Of a stretch of DNA of 64,000 nt, positions 53,741 through 61,307 are shown in pieces. Within the stretch, counting starts at the first letter, position 1. Every line of letters begins with the position of its first letter. The position numbers and the translations under genes were made by a program. Origin of the DNA: Paracidovorax konjaci (GTDB taxonomy: Bacteria; Pseudomonadota; Gammaproteobacteria; Burkholderiales; Burkholderiaceae_C); contig NZ_FOMQ01000002.1 in NCBI RefSeq assembly GCF_900112675.1, positions 62,001-126,000 of the forward strand. The letters run 5' to 3'. Under the pieces are notes generated by a model that was not told the DNA's origin, searched no databases, and worked only from the letters and a program-made list of their open reading frames with translations.

Positions 53741-55630
53741 ATGTGCGGCATCGTCGGCGCAGTTTCCACGCGCAACATCGTTCCCATCCTCGTGCAAGGC
53801 CTGCAGCGCCTGGAGTACCGCGGGTATGACTCGTGCGGCGTGGCGATCCACGACGCCAGCCTGGACCCCGCCCGCACCGGCGGCCTGCGCCGCGCGCGCA
53901 GCACGGCCCGCGTGGCCGAGCTGCTGGAGCAGGTCCACACCGACCATGTGGAAGGTGCCACGGGCATCGCGCACACCCGCTGGGCCACGCACGGCGCGCC
54001 TGCCGTGCACAACGCGCATCCCCACTTCAGCCATGGCTCCGGCCCCGACGAGCCCCTGCGGCTGGGACGGGTCGCGCTGGTGCACAACGGCATCATCGAA
54101 AACCATGAAGCCCTGCGCGCGTCGCTGCAGGCGCGCGGGTATGTCTTCACCAGCCAGACCGACACCGAGGTGATCGCCCACCTGGTGGACAGCCACTACG
54201 GCGGCGACCTGTTCCAGGCCGTGCAGGCCGCCGTGGCCGAGCTGCACGGAGCCTATGCCATCGCCGTGATCCACAAGGACGAGCCCCACCGCGTGGTGGG
54301 CGCGCGCGCGGGATCGCCGCTCATCCTGGGCGTTGGCGAGGGCGAGCACTTCCTCGCCAGCGACGCCATGGCCCTGGCAGGCGTGACCGACCAGATCGTG
54401 TACCTGGAAGAGGGCGATCTGGTCGATCTGCAACTGGGCCGCTACTGGATCACCGGCAAGGACGGCCAGCCGCTCGATACCACCCGCCGCCCCGTGCGCA
54501 CCGTGCTGGCGCACAGCGGCGCGGCCGAACTGGGTCCCTACCGCCACTACATGCAGAAGGAGATCTTCGAGCAGCCGCGCGCCATCGGCGACACGCTCGA
54601 AGGGGTGCGCGGTGTGGCGCCCGAACTCTTCGACGGTGCCGACGGCACGGCCGCTTGGCGTGTCTTCAAGGAGGTGGACTCCGTTCTGATCCTGGCGTGC
54701 GGGACGAGCTACTACAGCGGCTGCACCGCCAAGTACTGGCTCGAATCCATCGCCGGCATACCGACCCAGGTCGAGGTGGCGAGCGAGTACCGCTACCGAA
54801 CCAGCGTGCCCAACCCGCGCGCCCTGGTGGTCACGATCACCCAGTCGGGGGAGACCGCCGACACGCTGGCGGCGCTGCGCCATGCGCAGAGCCTGGGCAT
54901 GCAGAACACGCTGACCATCTGCAACGTCTCCACGAGCGCCATGGTGCGCGAATGCAAGCTGGCCTACATCACCCGCGCAGGCGTGGAGATCGGCGTGGCC
55001 TCCACCAAGGCCTTCACGACCCAGCTCGCCGGGTTGTTCCTGCTCACCCTGGCGCTGGCCCAGGCCCGTGGCCGCCTCACCGAAGAGCAGGAGGCCCGGC
55101 ACCTGCAGGCCATGCGCCACCTGCCGGTCGCCCTGCAGGGCGTGCTGGCGCTGGAGCCCCAGATCATCAGCTGGGCCGAGGACTTCGCGCGCATGGAAAA
55201 CGCCCTGTTCCTGGGGCGCGGCATGCACTATCCCATCGCCCTCGAAGGCGCGCTCAAGCTCAAGGAAATCAGCTACATCCACGCCGAGGCCTATCCGGCC
55301 GGAGAACTCAAGCACGGCCCCCTGGCACTGGTCACTAGCAGCATGCCCGTGGTCACCGTGGCGCCCAACGACGAACTGCTCGAAAAACTCAAGAGCAACC
55401 TCCAGGAAGTGCGCGCGCGCGGCGGCGTGCTCTATGTGCTGGCCGATGCCAAGACCAACATCGACACCGCCGACGGCATGCACGTGATCCGCATGCCCGA
55501 GAACTACGGCGCGCTCAGCCCCATCCTGCACGTGGTGCCACTGCAATTGCTGGCCTACCACACCGCCTGCGCACGCGGCACGGACGTCGACAAGCCGCGC
55601 AACCTGGCGAAGAGCGTGACGGTGGAGTGA
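53741..55630 (+). CDS. glmS: Glutamine-fructose-6-phosphate aminotransferase (isomerizing)
   Basis: A 629-residue enzyme that makes glucosamine-6-phosphate, the first step of the amino-sugar route whose last enzyme GlmU is encoded nearby. The N-terminal glutaminase starts [12 protein letters not shown], so C2 is the nucleophile after Met removal; the [10 protein letters not shown] motif is next. Two SIS isomerase domains follow with [27 protein letters not shown] and [20 protein letters not shown], ending in the GlmS C-tail KSVTVE. The frame is open upstream; the ATG at 53741 is fixed by the MCGI start. Confidence 0.97.
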   Translation: MCGIVGAVSTRNIVPILVQGLQRLEYRGYDSCGVAIHDASLDPARTGGLRRARSTARVAELLEQVHTDHVEGATGIAHTRWATHGAPAVHNAHPHFSHGSGPDEPLRLGRVALVHNGIIENHEALRASLQARGYVFTSQTDTEVIAHLVDSHYGGDLFQAVQAAVAELHGAYAIAVIHKDEPHRVVGARAGSPLILGVGEGEHFLASDAMALAGVTDQIVYLEEGDLVDLQLGRYWITGKDGQPLDTTRRPVRTVLAHSGAAELGPYRHYMQKEIFEQPRAIGDTLEGVRGVAPELFDGADGTAAWRVFKEVDSVLILACGTSYYSGCTAKYWLESIAGIPTQVEVASEYRYRTSVPNPRALVVTITQSGETADTLAALRHAQSLGMQNTLTICNVSTSAMVRECKLAYITRAGVEIGVASTKAFTTQLAGLFLLTLALAQARGRLTEEQEARHLQAMRHLPVALQGVLALEPQIISWAEDFARMENALFLGRGMHYPIALEGALKLKEISYIHAEAYPAGELKHGPLALVTSSMPVVTVAPNDELLEKLKSNLQEVRARGGVLYVLADAKTNIDTADGMHVIRMPENYGALSPILHVVPLQLLAYHTACARGTDVDKPRNLAKSVTVE

Positions 55631-55693
55631 GAGGGGTCGGGCAGGGGCGAATCCGTCGCCTCTCTGCCCTGGCGTTGCAATCGTTGCTGCCGA

Positions 55694-55727
55694 AAAGGAG
55701 CGCTCGCAGGAGCGCTCCTTTCTTTTT
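55694..55727 (+). terminator. Rho-independent terminator after glmS
   Basis: AAAGGAGCGCTC (55694-55705), a GCAG loop and GAGCGCTCCTTT, followed by CTTTTT. A 12-bp stem and T-rich tail make it a strong stop. Confidence 0.92.
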
Positions 55728-55991
55728 GCAAAAGCCAGAAATCCCGGGGGGATGGCGGTGAGGTACCAAAAAGGCTTCGGCAGCTCAATGGGTTGCCAGG
55801 ATAAATTTCGATAGTTGCTGCCAATCAACATCCACCGACATTTGTCACAGATGAGTTCATCCGTTACCGCTAGTATCCGCGCCAACAAAAAATTGCAACG
55901 ACTCTGCATCTGCGGTTAGGGGGAGGTGGTCGACTCAGGGTCGGCCGACGACGCTTTTTCATGCGCACGGTGAGAGACGAGAGGATCTCCA
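55728..55991. other. Intergenic region before the large exported protein gene
   Basis: With the terminator, the gap of 361 bases contains no gene I can support. An A/T-richer stretch (about 55800-55905) probably holds the promoter of the next gene, but no convincing -35/-10 pair stands out. The last part holds a GAGAGG ribosome binding site about seven bases before the ATG. Confidence 0.6.
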
Positions 55992-58900
55992 ATGCGTGTG
56001 ACGGGAATCGAGCGTGCGGCCCAGGCCGTGCGGGTGTGGTTGTGCTTCGTTCTGCTGTGGGCCTGTTCCGGCCTGGCCTGGGCGGACAGTGCCGGCGGCC
56101 TTGCGTGGCTGCAGGCCCAGGTGCAGTCAACGGGTGGGCTGGCCAGCGCGTCCGGCTCGGCCACAGCCTCCCAGGGCCAATGCGAAGCCGCGCGTACGCT
56201 GCTGGAGTTCTCCGATCCCGCCCGGGCCGCCTCGCTGACCGCCGCGCTGGATGCGGCGCCCGTGGCCGAGACGGCGACGGAAGTGCTGGCATGCACGCAG
56301 TGGTTGCAGCAGCAGCAGAGCCAGATCCCCCGCGCCTCGGAACTCCAAGGCCGGCGCGCGGCCTCCGGCGGCTTTGCCACCTACGACCAACTCAGCGGGA
56401 CCAGCGCGCTGGACACCGGCTGGGCCTTGCAGGCACTGGCGGGCGCATGGAGCGCCGCCCAGGCCGAGCCCACCCTGGCCTGGCTGCAACAGCAGCAGGC
56501 TGCCAATGGCAGCTTCACCGTGGGCGGCCGCGGCGATCTGCTGGGCACGGCCACCGTGCTGCGTGGCCTGCGGGAGCACCGCCAGCGCTCGGCCCTCGCC
56601 GCTGCCATTGCCGACAGAGCCGCGGCCTACCTGCTGTCCCAGGCCGATCCTGCGGGGCATTGGCAGTCCGATGCCGGAATCACCGCGCTCGTCTATGAGG
56701 CCGTGCACCCTTACAGCGGCGCTCTGCCGGACATCGGCCCATCCGTGAAGGCCTGGCTGCTGGCGGCGCAAGGCGCCAGCGGGGCCTGGGGCGGCAACGA
56801 TCCCTGGGCCACGGCGCTGGCCCTGCGCGCATTGGCATTGGCGGAGCGCCCCGCCGTCAACCCCGCCCAGGCCGCACTGCGCGTGCAGTTCATCGACGCC
56901 CGCAACGGCAACCCCATCCCTGCGGTCCAGCTCACCGGCCCGGCAGGCAGCGGCATCCAGGGGCTGAGCGACGCATCCGGTCAGATCCGCCTGGCGGGGC
57001 TGCCACCCGGCGCCTACACCCTCACCGCCAGCACCCCTGGCTACCGCACCGTCCAGACATCGGCCACCTTGCGCGCCGGCGTGGTGACCGACCTGGGCAC
57101 GCTGCAGATGCTGGTGCCGGGCAACAGCACCAGCGCGGTCATCACCGGCACTATCAAGGACAGTGCCAGCGGAGCCCCCCTGGGCGCCGTGACCGTCTCG
57201 GTGGCGGGCCGATCGCTGAGCGCCACCACCGACGCGGCCGGCCGCTACCTGATCAGCGATGTCGCGCCCGGCACCGTCGGCCTGGTGGCCAGCAGGGCCG
57301 GGTATTACGACGCCACCGGCCAGGCGGACGTCCTGGCAGGGCAGACGCTGGATTTCTCGCCCGCCCTGGTGCGCAGCCCGGCCACAGGCCCGGGCGGCGC
57401 GACCGACTGCCGCATCCTGGGCCGCGTCACCAAGGCCGCCGACACCTCGCCCATCGCGGGCGCCACCGTGTCGCTGAGCGGCGCCAACACGGGCAACGTG
57501 CTCACGGATGCCGATGGCGCGTATGTGCTGGCCGGCCTGGTTTCGGGCGATACGCGCATCAGCGTCAGCCAGACGGGCTACGGCCCGGCCGAGGCCAACA
57601 CCCGGCTCGCCTGCAGTTCGCAGAGCGATACGGCGGTTCAATACTCCCCCAGGCTCCACGCAGGCAGCCAGAGCCCGCCGGATGCCAACCGTGCCAGCCT
57701 GAGCGGGATCGTCCTGGACGCCCGCAACAACCAGCCCATTGCCGCGGCGCAACTGTCCGCCACGACCAGCACCGGCATCGTGCGCACCACCACGAGCCAG
57801 GCGGACGGCCGCTTCGCGATCGGTGGCCTGGACGGCGCCAGCGTGCAGCTCGTGGTCGCCGCCCCGGGCTACGAGGGCTTCACGGCCAGCTACCTGCTGC
57901 AGCCTGCGCAGGACATCGACCTGGGACAACTGCGCCTGCGCCCCCCACGGACCGCGGCGCTGGCCGTGGACCTGCAGGTGCAGGCCGTCCGGCGCCACAC
58001 CCTGCAGACCGATCCGCAAACACTGCGCGTTCTCGGGGCGCTGCAGGTGCAGGTGCGCAACGCGGGCACGCAGCCGGCCCCCGCGAACGTGCCGGTGCTC
58101 GCCTTCCTCGACACGGACAGCAACGGCCGATACGACGCCGGCACGGACACCGTGCTCGGCCAGGCAACGTTGTCCGCGGCACTGGCGTCCGAGCAGTCCC
58201 AGACCCTCGAGATCGTGGTGGCCGGCATGCTGCCGTTCCGGGATGCGCCGATCCACGTGATCGTCGATCCCGAAGGGGCGGTTCCCGAGAGCGACAAGTC
58301 CAACAACGTGCGGTCCAGTGCGCAGGACGTGCTGTTCACGCCCTCGGCCGCAGCGTTCTCGCCCAAGCTCAAATGGCACTGGGACGGGAGCCAGTCGCCG
58401 TATCCCGACTACAACCAGGTGATGATGGCGCCGGTGGTCGGGCGCGTCGTCGATACCAACGGCGACGGGCGGCTGGACTCGGACGACAGGCCCGTCGCGG
58501 TGTTCACGTCGTTCTCCGCCTCGCTGGGATACAACAACGCGGCCACGATCCGCGTGGTCGATGGCAAGACCGGGGTGCACCTGCTGTCCATCCGGGACGA
58601 CTCCATCTCCGCGATCGCCAACCTCGCGCTGGCGGACCTCGATGGCGACGGCAAGCCGGAGATCATCGCCATCACGCGCGACTACCGCGTCGTCGCCTTC
58701 CGCAACACCGGCGACAAGTGGTGGGTTTCCGACGTGATGGTGGCCAGCTCGGGCTCCCCGCCGTGGGGCGCGCCGTACGTGGCGGACATCGACCGCGACG
58801 GCCGGCCGGAAATCATTTTCGGCCTCACCGTGCTGAATTTCGACGGCACCACCAAATGGCGCGCCAATGGACCGAACGTCGGCACCTCCTATGAAAGGAA

Positions 58901-61307
58901 CGGGGGCTTCTCGATCCCCGTCGCGGCCGACATCGAGGGGCGCGGCAATGCCAACGTGATCTTCGGCGGGTCGCTCTATTCCGCCGACGGAACGCTGGTG
59001 TGGCAGGCCCCCATGGATGGCTACACCGCCGTCGCATCCTTCGATGGCAAGCAGCAGCCTTCCATCGCCATCGTCCATTCGGGCCAGCTCTCGCTGATCG
59101 GTGCGGACGGGCAGGTCCGGTGGACGACGGCGCTGCCCGGCGGCGGGACCGGTGGCCCGCCCACCATTGCCGACATGGACGGCGACGGCATCCCAGAAAT
59201 CGGTGTGGCGGGCTCCAATGCGTACTCGGCGTTCCGGGGCGACGGGTCGCTGCTGTGGAGCAAGCCCTCGCAGGACTGGTCTTCGCAGATCACGGGTTCG
59301 ACCGTGTTCGACTTCGACGGCGACGGCGTGGCCGAAGTGCTCTATGCCGATGAAATCAAGCTGCGCGTCTTCAAGGGGCCGACCGGCGAGGTGCTCTGGG
59401 AGCAGCCCAACACGTCGGACACCACGCTCGAATACCCGTTGGTGGTCGATGTGGATGCCGATGGGCATTCGGACATGCTGGTGGTGTCCAACGACTTCGG
59501 CTGGCTCATCAACGCGACGGAGCGTTTCCATGGCGTGCGGGCGTTCGAGGACGTCAACAACGCCTGGGTGCCCACGCGCAGCGTCTGGAACCAGCACGCG
59601 TACAGCATCAACCACATCAACGACGACCTGAGCGTTCCGCGCGACCCCGAGCCCAGCTGGAAGAGCCACAACACCTTCCGGCTGAACCGTCGCATGGATG
59701 CGGACGCCCGGGCCATCGCGGACGTCACGGCCAGCTACGTGCGCGTGGTGGATGGCGGTGCGCAGACGCCCTCGCAGATCATCGTGCGCGTAGGCAATGC
59801 CGGCTCCTACAAGGTGCCCGCAGGCACCCCGGTGGCCATCTACAACACCGACCCCGCCCTGGGCCCGCCTGCGGCGCAGGCCCTGGTGGCGCAAGGCGTC
59901 ACGCGGGAGGTGCTGCCGACGGGCGCCTTCGAAGACCTGGCGATCGTCCCCGCCCGTGCGCTGGCGCAACTCAGCGCCATGGGCACCGTGTGGATCGTCG
60001 CCGACGACGACGGCACGGGCCGCCACACCCTGGCCGACTTCGACCGCGGCAACAACGTGGCCGCGGCCGATCTGGGCGCTATCGCCAACCACCTGCTCAT
60101 CGCGGTGGCCACGGACAAACCGACCTACGCGGAAGCCGACACCGCCCGCTTCACGGCGACGGTGCGCAACGCGGGGAGTTTTGTCCGCAACGCGCTCGTT
60201 CGGCTGACGGTGCTGGATGCGGCCGGAAAGTCCGTGGACGTCTTGCCGCTCGGCACCGCGGCCCCGCTGCAACCGGCGGCCAGCGACCAGGTGCTGGCGC
60301 CGTGGTCGGTGGCCGCCGTGCTCGCCGGCGACTACCAGGTGCGGGCAGAACTCGTCACGCCGCAGGGCCTCGTGTACGGCACGGCAAGCGCGCCCTTCGC
60401 GGTGAAGGCGGGCGCCGTGGCCGGCGCTGCGGACAACAGCCTCAACAGCGCCCGCGCGAGCACCGACCGCAGCCGCTACAGCGCTGCGCACACCGTGTTC
60501 ATCGACTCGCGGGTGGCCAACCTCAGCGCCAACCTGCTGCAGGAAAACCTGCGAGCGGTCACGCAGGTCATCGCGCCCGGCGGGCAGGTCGTGCTCGTCC
60601 AGACCGAGGACATCGCCCAGGCCGTTCCGCGCAGCCAGCGCAAGTACGGCTACTACCTCCCGGCCGGCAGCCTGGCGCCGGGCACCTACCAGGTGCGCAT
60701 CCAGCTCTTCGGTTCGGCCAGCTACCAGAGCCGAACGGCCCTGGCCGCCAGGTCGAGCGCCCGGGCAGGCCTTGGCGACGTGGAACTGGCGTCCAGCACC
60801 GCCAGCTTCGTGGTCCAGGATTCGCTGCAAAGTGCCGTGGGCATCACGGGCCAGCTCGGTGCGGCCCCGGCCGCTGTCGCCATCGGCGCCTCTTCGGCGC
60901 TGCAACTGAGCGTGTTCAACAACGGCAATGCGGCCATAGCGGGCGCCACGGTGCGCGTGCGTGTGCTGGACCCCGGCAGCGGCACCCCCATCGCCGTCTT
61001 CACCCAGACCGGCGTGCAATTGCCCGCAGGCACGGGCGGCCAGTACAGCTGGAACTGGGTCGCTGCCGGCACGGCGGGCAGCGTGCTGCCAGTGGCCGCC
61101 ACCATCGAGATCGCGGGCAGCGAGCAGCCCCTGGCGCAAGCCACCGTCACGCTCACCGCCTCGGCCGCGCAGCCACCGGTCGAGTTCCGGCCCGTGCCCC
61201 TCGAGGGGCGGTGGCTGCTCGCGCTGCTTCTCCTGGTGCCTGCAGTCGCACATTTCGGCGCGCGCCGCCGCCCGTCCCCGCGCTCACCCCTTCAAAGCAA
61301 ACCATGA
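55992..61307 (+). CDS. Giant exported multidomain protein (toroid, Ig-like, FG-GAP/VCBS, CARDB)
   Basis: A 1771-residue exported protein. Signal peptide 1-31 (cleavage after LAWA). About 35-290: helix pairs like the alpha/alpha toroid of terpene cyclases (ALDTGWALQALAGAW, DLLGTATVLRGLREH, ATALALRALALAE). About 300-650: four carboxypeptidase-regulatory-like beta domains (SASGAPLGAVTVSVAG, ARNNQPIAAAQLSAT). About 660-780: CARDB-like. About 793-1175: FG-GAP/VCBS propeller with DLDGDGKPEI, DIDRDGRPEI, DMDGDGIPEI calcium loops. About 1195-1225: the RSVWNQHAYSINHINDDLSVP motif that follows such propellers in other bacteria. More beta domains, then a helix and RRR at the end (1737-1757). Probably surface-attached. 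It is coupled to the next gene (ATGA). Confidence 0.8.
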   Translation: MRVTGIERAAQAVRVWLCFVLLWACSGLAWADSAGGLAWLQAQVQSTGGLASASGSATASQGQCEAARTLLEFSDPARAASLTAALDAAPVAETATEVLACTQWLQQQQSQIPRASELQGRRAASGGFATYDQLSGTSALDTGWALQALAGAWSAAQAEPTLAWLQQQQAANGSFTVGGRGDLLGTATVLRGLREHRQRSALAAAIADRAAAYLLSQADPAGHWQSDAGITALVYEAVHPYSGALPDIGPSVKAWLLAAQGASGAWGGNDPWATALALRALALAERPAVNPAQAALRVQFIDARNGNPIPAVQLTGPAGSGIQGLSDASGQIRLAGLPPGAYTLTASTPGYRTVQTSATLRAGVVTDLGTLQMLVPGNSTSAVITGTIKDSASGAPLGAVTVSVAGRSLSATTDAAGRYLISDVAPGTVGLVASRAGYYDATGQADVLAGQTLDFSPALVRSPATGPGGATDCRILGRVTKAADTSPIAGATVSLSGANTGNVLTDADGAYVLAGLVSGDTRISVSQTGYGPAEANTRLACSSQSDTAVQYSPRLHAGSQSPPDANRASLSGIVLDARNNQPIAAAQLSATTSTGIVRTTTSQADGRFAIGGLDGASVQLVVAAPGYEGFTASYLLQPAQDIDLGQLRLRPPRTAALAVDLQVQAVRRHTLQTDPQTLRVLGALQVQVRNAGTQPAPANVPVLAFLDTDSNGRYDAGTDTVLGQATLSAALASEQSQTLEIVVAGMLPFRDAPIHVIVDPEGAVPESDKSNNVRSSAQDVLFTPSAAAFSPKLKWHWDGSQSPYPDYNQVMMAPVVGRVVDTNGDGRLDSDDRPVAVFTSFSASLGYNNAATIRVVDGKTGVHLLSIRDDSISAIANLALADLDGDGKPEIIAITRDYRVVAFRNTGDKWWVSDVMVASSGSPPWGAPYVADIDRDGRPEIIFGLTVLNFDGTTKWRANGPNVGTSYERNGGFSIPVAADIEGRGNANVIFGGSLYSADGTLVWQAPMDGYTAVASFDGKQQPSIAIVHSGQLSLIGADGQVRWTTALPGGGTGGPPTIADMDGDGIPEIGVAGSNAYSAFRGDGSLLWSKPSQDWSSQITGSTVFDFDGDGVAEVLYADEIKLRVFKGPTGEVLWEQPNTSDTTLEYPLVVDVDADGHSDMLVVSNDFGWLINATERFHGVRAFEDVNNAWVPTRSVWNQHAYSINHINDDLSVPRDPEPSWKSHNTFRLNRRMDADARAIADVTASYVRVVDGGAQTPSQIIVRVGNAGSYKVPAGTPVAIYNTDPALGPPAAQALVAQGVTREVLPTGAFEDLAIVPARALAQLSAMGTVWIVADDDGTGRHTLADFDRGNNVAAADLGAIANHLLIAVATDKPTYAEADTARFTATVRNAGSFVRNALVRLTVLDAAGKSVDVLPLGTAAPLQPAASDQVLAPWSVAAVLAGDYQVRAELVTPQGLVYGTASAPFAVKAGAVAGAADNSLNSARASTDRSRYSAAHTVFIDSRVANLSANLLQENLRAVTQVIAPGGQVVLVQTEDIAQAVPRSQRKYGYYLPAGSLAPGTYQVRIQLFGSASYQSRTALAARSSARAGLGDVELASSTASFVVQDSLQSAVGITGQLGAAPAAVAIGASSALQLSVFNNGNAAIAGATVRVRVLDPGSGTPIAVFTQTGVQLPAGTGGQYSWNWVAAGTAGSVLPVAATIEIAGSEQPLAQATVTLTASAAQPPVEFRPVPLEGRWLLALLLLVPAVAHFGARRRPSPRSPLQSKP

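Noticed and set aside
56127-61253. Open frame of about 1700 codons on the minus strand, opposite the giant exported protein gene
   Set aside because: It is the antisense shadow of a real gene with clear domains. The translation is low-complexity (His/Arg/Gly/Ala), as expected from high-GC codon bias, and lacks a ribosome binding site or homologous motifs.
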